From positions 5,020,278 through 5,084,277 of the forward strand of contig NC_134030.1 of assembly GCF_964204645.1 (NCBI RefSeq): a stretch of 64,000 bases of DNA. Direction: 5' to 3'. This DNA is from Tubulanus polymorphus. Lineage: Eukaryota > Nemertea > Palaeonemertea > Tubulaniformes > Tubulanidae. The notes below the pieces were generated by a model that saw only the letters and a program-made list of their open reading frames with translations, searched no databases and was not told the origin of the DNA. The translations under genes were made by a program, and so were the position numbers. This document shows positions 1 through 16,176 of this stretch, piece by piece; positions within the stretch are counted from its first letter, which is position 1, and each line of letters starts with the position of its first letter.

Positions 1-164
1 GTTTAGTTATTAGAACTCATCACTCGAAGTTACAGGTTTGTAAACCTGGCGTTACTGCAACGAGAGACATTCAAAATAATACGCGCTGCCAAATTTTTTA
101 AATAGATATTCTATAGAAAACAAATTCATGCCATTACGTCAGACGGCCTTCATGCTATTTGTAC

Positions 165-3100
165 CAGACTGATCTGTTGTTGATTTTCGAGAATTCTCTG
201 TAATTCCGGGCTATCGACCACTGTTATATAGTGGCCTTTCTTCTCTTCGAAATCTTTATGATAATTTATCTACAACACAGAAAACAAATACTTAGACAAA
301 CCGGAACTTTGTTGATAGAAAAACCCTGATACAGATACACGCAGCATTCGGCCGTCTCTAAATGGGTTTACAGCAACTATCTTCACGTTGAACACTGGAA
401 CTAAGAAAAAGTAGCTTTTTATCCTTCGAAACAACTTCGGCTGCATACAAAATGATGGTGGTCGGGTTCAGTATTATCATATATCGGTAGAAATGCATAA
501 AACCTGTTTATATAGACATGAAAGTATTGCAGATATCAGTATAAATGCTGATAACAGGTGTCTATGTTGCTTAGCCGCATAACTTTACAATCAGCCGCCA
601 GCGCTCTTACCTTCAGTAAGCTATTAAACTCATGACGTTCCTGGTCAAAAATCAGACCACTTACGAGCGCGATACATGGCAAAATCTTATTGCACTCGAT
701 AAATATGTTAAAAAGTATCGATTTAAGCATCTCCGGGGTTTAACAATTGTAAACTACATGTTTTCATTTTCATATAATCACTTCATGCAAAACTCTATTC
801 ATCAAGTAAAGAGACGAATCTCGATGAAGGAAGGTTTCTAAAAGCCAGGGAATTTTCACACCACCTATCAAATGTCTGTTGCATGCGACATGCTGAAAAT
901 CTGAAGAGAATTTCATTGAGATTATTCTGGGTTGTATTAGTAGTAATAAAATAGACATCATCGCATCATTTTATCAGTGGTTAGTAAATCATTGGTCTCG
1001 ATTAATTTTAACAATCGGTCAATATTTTGAAACAGATGTCAATTTAATGAAAGTAAGAAATACTTCATTAAACGTTGCTTTAGTTACAAACTTAAACCAT
1101 GATCAAATTGAATTAATTCAAGTCGTTAAATTGACATCCGCCATCACCTAATAATAGATATCGGGATTTGTAGCAGTCAGAAAGCGAGAACTTTTTCCGG
1201 AAGTCTAAAACGAGTTTATATATAAAGACGCAGTTCTTTATATATTTCAGTAGAAATTTCCTGAGATGACAGAACGTTTTCAGCACTTTCAGGATTTTAC
1301 CCGAAAATTTAACACTAATCGGGGCCTATCCTAAATGTGTGCATGTATGTAAGCACTTTGTCGGACTCGCTACAAACCCTGGGTTCACATCGTCTTTCAT
1401 CTTGTGTAATAAAAATATAAAGAAAACCCGGATACATTCTCGACAAAAACGGATAAACTATATACCAGACTGACGCGTTCTTGATTCTGCAACAATCGAG
1501 TCATTTCGACATCAGCCGCAACGGGCGTGTACTGTCCGCGAGCATCCTCGAACGCTTTGTGATACGTAACCTAGCAACACGATACAATTAATAAAACCGA
1601 TAGTCGACAGATATAAACACGTCGTTCTTCTACGTTATAAAACCCTATCAATAAACATCGATGACGCTCGATATAAAACAATCAAACGAATACCGGATTT
1701 TTCCACCTGACAAATTAATTACCGGGGGTTGTAAATAGTTGAGACTATGTATTTCCAATCTCGATGACTATCATTGAGAGAAACAAACAATCTCAATTCA
1801 AACAACTGTTATTGTTTTTACTTACGTTTCGGGTGGAATCCTTCCACCCTTCGTCAGAGTAGTTTATCTGAAAATTAACTCTGAGTCGAAGATGGGTGGA
1901 AAGAATCCACCATAAGAATTGATATTGTGGGTTTTTTGCAATGATATAACTACGGGGGATATTTGAAAAAAATAGCACCCACAATAAGCTTCAAACAATC
2001 AGAGACAAGGAAACTATCATTGACGCATTCAGGATTTCATTTTTTTGTTGCACTAGAAAAGAGGAAGCACTTTAAACATCTATTATGTTTACGTCATATG
2101 ACATATTTTTTCCATAAGGTTACAAATTGTAGGTTATGATATCCTGGTTGAAAACAATGTACACAATAAACTGTGATCATTCATTCTGCCCTCAATCAGC
2201 GAGATCAACATGTCTTACATGTTATATACGTGTAGTGTATCGATCGTTAGTAGGTTTATACACACAGTAATATGAAGTAATTCAGCGGCTGTATTTGGGA
2301 GGAGTCATTCCATCGAATGTTTAACATACACCTGTTATAACCGCGTAACAATTTAATGCTGAATTTAGCTTCGAGCGACGATCAATAAAACGGTACCGAT
2401 ATCTAAATATCGATATCGAATCAACCTCGATGAGGATCTTTAATAAGTCGGAACGCATCCTATCTATCTGCGTCTGAGACTGGTGAACGCAGTGATAGCT
2501 GAACAGACGAATATCCCAAATCTTCTAAATGTGACAAAAAATAATCTTATCAGGCTTTTGGTTGAAATAACAGTCACCAGCAGGTATACCAGCATCAGTG
2601 ATTACCGGTAACATCAGGGATTTCAGATTTTGGCAGTATAGTTCGAAGAGTTGCCTAGTACCAAGACGAAATACCCAATTTATCATTTTCAGAAAAGCCT
2701 GGCATCAGGCGGGGGTAATGGTTTGTAGGCCTGTTGGATTTATATCGGGGGTTGACTGTACCCTATAGTCTACCAGGTATAATCTCGACATTTCTTGTAA
2801 AATATCAGACCCTGAAAAAGATTGATTTGTAGAATCTGTCGGTAAGTTGTTGATCCGTGAGTGGAAATTTTACAAACCTGACTTTGATTTCGCGTATTTT
2901 CAGCTATACGTTTGTTTTCCGGGGTGTCGGCGACGGATGTGAATTTTGTCGTTGGATAATGTCTGAAACAAAACGAAGGAAAACCATAAATCTTTTCAAT
3001 CAAAGGACGCATGCGTTATTGTTATACATACTGAGCTGTTAATGACTTTCCAGGATTGTAATGCAACTTATGTTCATCCACGTGGAAATAAGCGGAAGAA

Positions 3101-4938
3101 AACAGATTGCTGAAGAGATTATTATTATTACAAACAGAAGTTTTGAAATTACTCATGATAAAGGCTGTAGACGTTTGTGCATATTTATAGAGTGAATAAC
3201 ATGTGCTAGATATAAACCCCCTTCCTCAGACCCAACAGCTTTCACTCCCTCGAAACCCAGCAGTATCCCGTCTCTCAAACCCGCACCAGCATCCTTTACT
3301 TCTTCCACCCTACATCAGAGATCTATGATTCACCATTGACTGAGTTTTCAATAATTTTTAACGAGGAAAAATAATGAACTGAACGCGAACCAGGATACGA
3401 TACTTTGAGAATCCGTAGCAATAGGCTATACACTGTACTTACACTTGACAATAGGGCCGTTTTTCATAACCTTTATAGTTCTTCATGTTCAACGTCATAT
3501 CACATACTGCACATTTGAAACATGTCTTGTGCCAAAACTGTAATGAAAACCAATTTCATGAAATTGCATTGTATAATTCAGTTTTTGAAAGAATTTGATA
3601 TGTCTAAGGGAAATGTTTTAGGATTCATATATCTGACTGAGCAGCTTGGCCAGATAATTTGGAAAAGTGTCAAGGTACTCGTTTCTGTGTGGGAGAGCAA
3701 GACGAGAAGATACACAATATCCGTGTATGATGAATTGTAGGATTTCACTTGTTAAGTTCATGATATTTGAAATATACTACAATCAAACTCATCATTATTA
3801 TAGTTTGGATGATCATTTATGTTAACTACTTTAACTTAGTAAATTCTAATGGAAATACAAATAAGTACACGAAAAAATATTGATGACCAAAGCAATGTGA
3901 TGAATTATCTGATGATGATTTAAGTGAGTTTGACTGTAGGTGAATATTCAATACCGGTCCCGAATAGGGAAGCAGAAATGAGAAACTGTAGCACACCTTC
4001 GAATAATATTAATAACGCCATTGATCTAGCCAGAAGGCAGAAAATACAAATTGGCAAAATGTCAGACGCAATATATGGAGATAAAGATCCAGGTTAAATC
4101 AATAATGACAATACAACAGTAAAACATATCACAACTAGCGCTGTTATAACTACCAAATAATTAGCAAAATTGACAGCTAGCTACGCTCAGTGTCTAAACC
4201 GCTTTTAGCATATACCAATAACAAACAATCAGTGTCAATAAAATATCTTAGAATAGGTCTCTAGGATACACAGACCTAGACAACATCAAGAAGCACACCA
4301 CGGTTAGGTGTACTGTAAGATAGAAGCTTTCAAAATGTGTAATGGATAAACTTATGTTAACAGTTCACCGGAATGTACAGCTTAGTGTGAATACCAGACC
4401 ATTGTCTCCTCTTAAAAATTGATCTAGTTACAAATCAGCGATGATGTCTTCACGCAGTTCATATTCAAACTAATTATGTAATAAATAGGTCCATCTCTCT
4501 AGGCCTATATATGATTCAAGCCATTGTAAAGCAAACAGAGCTTCAAACTAAATTTTATAATAACCTAATAATGTATCTACATAGTTTTACTCTGTAATTG
4601 ATATAATTGGTAAAAACCTTGCTGGCTGGGATGTTATTTGTTCGATGATTACACATTATCACTGTCCATGTTTATTGATTGACATGACAAACATAACAGA
4701 CAAATCACACACTATCAAAAAATTACACCAAGATCACCGGCACGCTGCCTTATAACTTTCATAGTTCTAATGTTCAATACAAAATGGTAAGTCAAACAAG
4801 CAGGTAATAAATAATAGAGTGGATATTTGAATTGATTGATTTTGAATTTGTGATACACACCTGGTCCAAGCATTTTAAAAGTTCCATCGGATAGACGCTT
4901 TTATCGCATTTTGAGCACTTTTTCACGCCCGAACTCAT
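165..4938 (-). CDS. LASP1: LASP-like LIM and nebulin-repeat actin-binding protein (N-terminal part, 3' end outside window)
   Basis: Five coding exons on the minus strand: 4938-4861, 3537-3443, 2962-2878, 1570-1466 and 269-165. All join in phase at GT-AG sites (156 residues in the window). Exons 1-2 encode a perfect LIM domain, C8-x2-C11-x17-H29-x2-C32-x2-C35-x2-C38-x17-C56-x2-H59, with the LASP signature [12 protein letters not shown]. Exon 3 continues with [13 protein letters not shown], typical of LASP after the LIM domain. Exons 4 and 5 are each exactly 105 nt and each encode one 35-residue nebulin repeat (starting VTYHKAFED and INYHKDFEE). Known for the family: LASP proteins bind F-actin through the nebulin repeats and act at focal adhesions and the cell cortex, and usually end in an SH3 domain. 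That domain would lie left of position 165 and is not visible. The start ATG is the first in exon 1 and precedes the LIM domain by 7 residues. The gene is head to head with RPL23. Nebulette or another nebulin-family member is the alternative. Confidence 0.9.
1830..1911. repeat. Imperfect foldback element in LASP intron 3
   Basis: The arm starting GGGTGGAATCCTTCCACCC pairs imperfectly with the downstream arm ending GGGTGGAAAGAATCCACC. It lies in the intron between the LIM-linker exon and the first nebulin exon. A related hairpin is at 29535-29606. It is probably a small non-autonomous mobile element, since both copies are intronic and non-coding. Confidence 0.55.
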
Positions 4939-5544
4939 GATTCAATCCCAGTTTATATCACAAACGGATAGATAAATCCACGGTAAACACTGGTACGGAT
5001 GTAAATTGCGTTAAATACGTGCTCCAGTACACGGAATATTCGCTTCCTGATACAAAAACTGACTGGGAACACCTAGTTGATACTAAATCGCGGACTCAAT
5101 ACCGGCCTGTTGAAAAGAGTAATCAATATAGATTCCATTACAAAGATATAAAATTGCTTTAGATTACTTTTATACGTGTTTAAATTATTTTTTCATATCT
5201 CTATAATTCTTTAAATGTATCTTTCCTATTCTATTAACATTAAACCATATCGACGGTTCATGAGATGACCTTACTTTTGGGGGAATTCCCACTTTAGTGA
5301 AATGGCCCGCTTTCAGACTTGTGTAGTTTTAGCGTTCGAAAGGAGTGCAATATTGTTTTGTTGGAATCGTTTTAATATAGTTTGGAAAAATGGTCTAGAA
5401 TACTGAACGAATAAACTTTTTCTGGTATTCGGTTATGCAGAATGAATTAACTTCGTATTCTCCTAACCTAATTTCTCCACTTCCGGGGTTTCCTCAAACA
5501 ATCCCACAATGCAATTCACGATTACTTCCTCTTAAAATCTCAAC
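4939..5544. promoter_or_regulatory. Bidirectional spacer between LASP and RPL23
   Basis: 606 bp separate the LASP start codon (minus) from the RPL23 start codon (plus), so both promoters must lie here or in unseen 5' exons. Just before the RPL23 ATG a pyrimidine tract (CTTCCTCTT near 5524-5532) resembles the 5' TOP element of ribosomal-protein mRNAs. The transcription start itself cannot be read from sequence. No TATA box or other gene was recognised. Confidence 0.45.
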
Positions 5545-7416
<1,872 letters not shown>

Positions 7417-7430
7417 TATAACTTGTAAAA

Positions 7431-7436
7431 AATAAA
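7431..7436 (+). terminator. RPL23 polyadenylation signal
   Basis: A canonical AATAAA lies 15 nt after the RPL23 stop codon. This gives a very short 3'UTR, as is usual for ribosomal-protein genes. Confidence 0.8.
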
Positions 7437-7635
7437 CATCATTATAAGTGGAAAAATTTCGTTTATTTCTCATTTATTTTGTTGTTGGTGAAAGGTATAC
7501 TGGTTGATGATCTCTGCGATAATCCATTCATCACGGAACACGAGGATTTGTGGCACACTCCAAACAATTAGGAATAGTTTGACCTTGGACTCAAATTTCA
7601 AATTCTAGTGTGGTGGATTTAAACTCTACTTCAAA

Positions 7636-7706
7636 ATCAGGAATTTACATTACTTGCTGGTGATGAGTGGCACAAGGAACCTCATAAGAAACGGTCTCCA
7701 CTGAGG
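7636..7706 (+). repeat. Fragment of dispersed intronic repeat (family D)
   Basis: The stretch around GTGGCACAAGGAACCTCATAAGAA matches, with changes, the end of the repeat in CUL1 intron 12 (29159-29280). It lies between RPL23 and the SELENOO 3'UTR. Family D copies share TCAGGGAA or GGAAAATCAGGGAATT motifs. The origin is unknown, perhaps a degenerate retroelement tail. Confidence 0.45.
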
Positions 7707-7749
7707 TTAACGATACAATGAGGGAATGCTTTGGTCTAAAGACTATCCA

Positions 7750-7837
7750 GGACACAGTTGTGAGTTAGAGTTAACTCTTGAGTTAGTTCAATTTCAGTGA
7801 GTTAACTCCCGAGTCAAATCTTAACTGGAACTGGGCC
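7750..7837. repeat. Palindromic MITE-like element, family A copy 2
   Basis: It carries the same arms as the element at 7076-7187 (ACAGTTGTGAGTTAGAGTT, GAGTTAACTC and a right arm ending AACTGGAACTGGG). It lies in the convergent spacer between RPL23 and SELENOO. Confidence 0.65.
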
Positions 7838-8140
7838 CAAAGATTTATGGATCCCTGATGGGTAAGAACACTAATTATAAACATGGATGAACCTTGAGAA
7901 AAATATCACAAGACTTAAGGATTTCATTTCTAAAACACTCATTTATTAACAGATATCACAGATAATCGTTATTTTAGCCTAGATCATACAAGCGCCTGGT
8001 TTTAATATACAAAACATGTTGATTTAACGCATCAATATTTAGAGTGGAGGAATTTTCCTTTTCCCTATATCACAATATTTACAAATAAATAAAGACATTT
8101 TCACTGAGATAAGTGCCTTAATGTTCATGAAAAATGAATC

Positions 8141-8216
8141 TGAACTTATATTTCATCAAGATCAGACGTGTCCCGTTTTTATGGACTTGGCCCCTGATCT
8201 ATCATTAACTTGTTCA
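8141..8216 (-). promoter_or_regulatory. SECIS element of SELENOO 3'UTR
   Basis: On the minus strand, about 320 nt after the stop, a quartet 5' side TGAT (8204-8201) and 3' side TGAT (8158-8155) can form the U-U, G-A, A-G, U-U non-Watson-Crick core of a SECIS. Directly above it AGATCAG pairs perfectly with CTGATCT (7 bp). An unpaired AA (8188-8187) lies 12 nt beyond the quartet and is followed by a mini-stem GTCC/GGAC with an A-rich loop, as in type II SECIS. Below the quartet TGAAC pairs with GTTCA. Known role: SBP2 and eEFSec use such elements to recode UGA as selenocysteine. The upper helix is imperfect, so folding should be confirmed. Confidence 0.82.
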
Positions 8217-8536
8217 ATATAGATATAAAACAAATCAAATATTCAACGACATAGGAGGATGACATTTCAACAGAGTTATATCTACATTGATTTTCAAGAC
8301 AAGTTCAGCTTCACCAAACGCAAACTGAAAACCCTCATTGACTTAGTAGTTTAAGGGATTCACTCAATATTCACATTTTCCTGCTTTTCTATCTTTCAAG
8401 CATAAGATAAGACAACCAACTACCATAACTCTACAATCAAGCAAGGGATTCAGTTCGCTAGAGTTAATTCCATCCGCGCTGCTTTAGTTCAAACAGTATT
8501 CAAAGATAAATCTTGGAAAACTGGATCTAACGCAGC

Positions 8537-12121
<3,585 letters not shown>

Positions 12122-12322
12122 CTGCGGTGTAACAAAGAAGTAAGAGATATGAAGGAACCTGAAAAAAAAAAAATGCAACACGAACAGTGAGTGATAGAGC
12201 ACTGTGATGAATAGAGCACAATTTTTGAAAATAACCTGTTTACTTTTGTTTTGTTTCATATCTGATTATGTTTTCTTTTCTATTCTATAATTATAATCTG
12301 TATGAATTATATGCTCCCTTTT

Positions 12323-12425
12323 AGGTCTAACTGCAGTTTGGGTCACCTATCCACTGGGTGGCGTTGTGTTATGGTAAGGTTAGGAACATAACCATTTATA
12401 GGGACACCTAAACTGCAGTCATACC
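12323..12425. repeat. Foldback element upstream of SELENOO exon 1
   Basis: The left arm, with AACTGCAGTTTGGGTCACC, is mirrored by a right arm GGGACACCTAAACTGCAGT about 60 nt further on. No coding content. It looks like a small MITE between SELENOO and PCBD. Confidence 0.5.
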
Positions 12426-13345
12426 CTTTCTTATTCTAAAATTGTGGCTTTATTGAAATTGTAATAATATGTAATTTCGGGGTCTGGGACGACTGTGTGT
12501 GAATTTGTTGACTGTTGTTGTGCACCGAACATTACTACAGCCTAACCATAGGCTAGCGGTTTTATGAATAATCGAGGCGGCCTTAGTCCTTCTTCTAGTC
12601 TAAATCAATTCAACTGTCTGTCTTACCAACGAAGTATGATTCGTGTTAAGCTCTCTCCGTATGCAATCGGCATAAAGTTTTTTGCAAATAACGCAATTTA
12701 TTTAATTGATCTTGACTTGATGAGCCTCCACGCAATTCGCGAGACTCAGACACAATGGCTGTATTACCGAAATTGGCTGTCGAATAGCTGTGTCTCAGCC
12801 CGTAGAGTTTCAGCCCCTAGATATTACATTGAAGGTGAACATGTGAACTTATGCTAAGGCTGATACCATAATAATTATTACTTTATTGTATTTCCAATGA
12901 TGTTTTGTTACATGCAAGGCTCAATAAATTCATTTGAATTTGATATTCCTAATCGTGGCATGCGAGTTAAACGTTAGTTCACATATTCGCCGTTAATGTT
13001 TTACATAGGGGCAGCACGTGACGGTAGATTCGCCATCTAGTGTCACTGATTGAAGAAACAGTATTGTTTCTAATGACGCTTTTGAGGAAGTCAGTAGGTT
13101 TACTAACGTCATACAGAACTGGTTGCATCGTCGAACAGCTGTTCATAACACCTTCACTCCTCAATCGTCGGTCATACGCAGTAAAAAAGAAAATGGTACA
13201 TTTTGATTTTACTGTGAAATTTTGTATATATATGGATGGTCGATGGTGTATTCCGTGTGTGTGTGTGGCCGTGGGGCCTTTCAAAGCAAACACCTTCAGT
13301 TTTGCATTGAAATATCTTTTTCTGATGATTTTTCATTTTCTTTAG
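12426..13345. other. Spacer between SELENOO and PCBD, with unresolved 5' exons
   Basis: This stretch must hold the PCBD first exon and probably the SELENOO 5' exon and promoters, but neither was identified firmly. A tentative PCBD start is the ATG at 13193-13195, directly followed by GTACAT, which could serve as a donor and leaves the required phase 0. Open frames here show no family resemblance. Confidence 0.3.
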
Positions 13346-14043
13346 CCACGTTTATCAGAAGACGAAAGGAAAACCCAATTGGAACCTTTAAAAACTGCTG
13401 GATGGACGATGGTCGAAGGGCGCGACGCTATCTACAAAGAATTCCTATTCAAAAACTTTAATGAGGCAAGTTTGAACTTGTTCCATTTTACATTTGTACT
13501 TTTCAAAATCGATACACTATACATTAACATATCCATCCACCACACCAGGCTGTAAAACTTCACACAATAAAAAATTCATGTATGAATTATTGAACTGAGA
13601 TTTTGGGATCAAACTTAATTGGTTATTTAATCAGTCTATTTCTATTCTGCAGGCATTTGGATTCATGACACGTGTTGCCTTATTAGCTGAAAAAATGGAC
13701 CACCATCCAGAATGGTTCAATGTCTACAACAAGGTAAATATCAGGGTTCTTACAGATCAGGGAATACAGATTGAATATTCTACTCTATGGAAAATCAGAT
13801 AGCTCTGGCTATTTTCTTGAAAATCAGGGAATTCGAACTTTTGATGTGTTTCTTGGGAGTATGAGAACATTTTTGATGCACTCAATAAAATGAACAGGCC
13901 TACCCTAGCTATGCAATGTCATAAATAATTGTATTTTGGTAAAATTTCAGGTTCAAGTAACACTGAGTACGCATGATGTAGATGGCCTATCGGAAAAAGA
14001 TGTCAAAGTCGCAAATTTCATGGAAAAAGCAAAATCCGGTTAA
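13346..14043 (+). CDS. PCBD: Pterin-4a-carbinolamine dehydratase (start codon exon not resolved)
   Basis: Three exons, 13346-13465, 13653-13733 and 13951-14043, encode 97 residues from [20 protein letters not shown] to EKAKSG and TAA. The protein recycles tetrahydrobiopterin by dehydrating 4a-hydroxytetrahydropterin. In vertebrates the paralogue pair also stabilises HNF1 dimers. The signature [23 protein letters not shown] and the catalytic [13 protein letters not shown] segment with its His pair are intact. The first exon here begins in phase 0 after an acceptor at 13341-13345, so only a very short N-terminus is missing (the human protein has a few residues before this point). Intron 1 starts with GC, not GT. 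Whether it is closer to PCBD1 or PCBD2 cannot be told by eye. Confidence 0.93.
13739..13905 (+). repeat. Dispersed intronic repeat (family D)
   Basis: It contains ATCAGGGAATAC, ATGGAAAATCAGAT and GAAAATCAGGGAATTC motifs, shared with copies in CUL1 introns (24941-25190, 29159-29280) and, inverted, at 59420-59710. It lies in the last PCBD intron. Confidence 0.5.
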
Positions 14044-15502
14044 AAGGAGCGTGGAACCTACATGTATTAGTCATCATGTTAGCTCTATTCGGTGTGCTAT
14101 GAGATTTCTGAGGTGTTTTTTGTACCATTTATGAAATAGAGATAAGATATGAATCAGTACAATAATGCTACTACCACTGCACGATTTGCTGTTTGATTCC
14201 CATAGAAAATTATAGCAAATATAGTTGTATTGATTTTTCTCTGTTTAAAGGAAAGTAGTCATTTTGATTGAAAATAAATATATTATTTTTATGAGCAAGA
14301 AATGAATATTTATTTCATTTATGGAGGATTTTGTCGCTTGAACAATGAAACTTTCAAGTGGTCATCTGATGTTTCATTCTCTACACGAAAGATATGGAAG
14401 TTATGCAGTTCAAATACAGCATAAGCTTTAACTTCTTGACAGTAGAAACTATCTTATCACTGGATAAACATATCTCGACAGCGATGCAAACATAGATAAT
14501 GATCAGCACAGTGCCTGGACTTGTTTATCAAATTCGAATCCATTTTCTATCATTTCAATTATGTAATTGAAATTTTATATGGTTTATTTCATAAAAATTT
14601 GGAAAACGTTTGGAGTGAATAGTTTGGTATAAAAACAGGTACCACTGCAAACAACTGATACATATTGAAATACATATGCTAGTGTATAGCCCTGTATATA
14701 GAGGTGTTCCAGGTGTTAGTAAGCTATAGTATTGTAGATAATGCTGTTATCGATATCTCAAACCCAAGACAATAATCTTCACCTGGCACATTAGCGTTTG
14801 TAATATATGTATTAACCACATATCTTACTATGACTAAATCCATGTAAAAAGTTACTGCAGCTGGTCCTCCTCTGAATCTTCATTAAACATCTGTTTGAAC
14901 TATGTCTAGACCTCAAGATATGTACCTTTTTCTTGTCAGTGAAAAGTACTCCTTTTTAATAAAGATATACACAGATGTATAACTACATTATAAGTATATT
15001 TCTGAAATAAACTGTGTAGATTGTACAGGAAAACATTTTACAACCTTATTGATTAATCATTTGGACGGCATATTATTGAATTTGAGTTACAATGCATGAA
15101 CACACATTACAACATTATACTCAATTCTATGATAAAATACATAAATTCTGTGAAAAAAAAAAACAATCAAAGGCAAATATACAATAAATACATTTACAAT
15201 CCACAAAAGTGCAGTATGAATGAAAGATCTTCCAATACATATCTTTGTTTCTATATTAATTTCATTTGGCTATTTATACGATAGTTTGTGATTTGCGAGG
15301 AGACGAGCGAAGCAAGGATCAATGCAGAGTTTATCCTTCATTTGACAATAGAATGAATAGAAAAAGATTTGTTAACACATATAAGTGGTGGAAACACGGA
15401 TAGTCTGCGACGTGTAATACTGTGTTTCCAGCATTTTGCAATAGTTTGGATAGATTTGCATGCGTTAAAGCAGATGAACAGTTTTCTTGACCGGAACTAT
15501 CC

Positions 15503-15526
15503 ATATATATATATATATATATATAT
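15503..15526. repeat. (AT)12 microsatellite
   Basis: 24 nt of alternating A and T in the spacer between PCBD and the Jhy-like gene. Confidence 0.9.
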
Positions 15527-15680
15527 GCACAAAGCAGAGACACGTAGGATAGTTTGTGAATTGCACAAGCATATGAAGCGGATTTGAAAAAGTCGCCATT
15601 ATTTTCAGTAGATCAGAGCGAATATCTCGATACGCGCGAAGCATAGACACATAGAATAGTTCGTGCATTGCTTAAGCAGC
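15527..15680 (+). repeat. Degenerate direct repeat, period about 107 nt
   Basis: Two roughly 45-nt units share the order GAAGCA/AAAGCA, AGACACRTAGRATAGTT, GTGNATTGC and AAGCA, at 15527-15571 and 15634-15680. A weaker third unit, GATAGTTTGTGATTTGCGAG, is near 15281. Confidence 0.5.
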
Positions 15681-16176
15681 AAGTTTTTACATTTTCATCC
15701 ATTTCTTGAAAAAGTCTCGGATGGTTTTTGTCATCAATGCTGAAAGTAGCGTTCAAGCGAAGGTCGCAAAAGGTCACAAGCAGTAAGTAAGCTATAGATT
15801 ATAAGAACAGCTATAGAGAGCGGTAGAGCCGTGTATGAAGATTTTAAACATTTTACGATTACAAATGCATCCATCTAAAACTGGCTTTAAAACTAAAATA
15901 CGACGATGTACGGTATAAAATATATCACAGTTTGAATCGTATATATACACATATATCCTCTGCCAACATGGCTGTCTAGATTAGTTTTCAGGAATTCGCA
16001 AATATCTTCGTTACACAACCGTTTAAACGATATCACAGCCATTCAAATGTATACAACAATATAACAATATATACACAATAGCGTGAGATGTGATACAACA
16101 GTTCTGTACAAATATATTTACATTTGCGGAAATTATCGAAGCCGGTTTTAAAACGATAATCTACAGATTATTGGAA

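Larger units (their letters stand above)
14044..16176. other. Convergent spacer between PCBD and the Jhy-like gene
   Basis: The 3'UTRs of both genes lie here. A PCBD polyadenylation signal AATAAA is at 14273-14278. There is an (AT)n tract at 15503-15526 and a degenerate direct repeat around it (15527-15571 and 15634-15680). No coding sequence was recognised. Confidence 0.6.
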
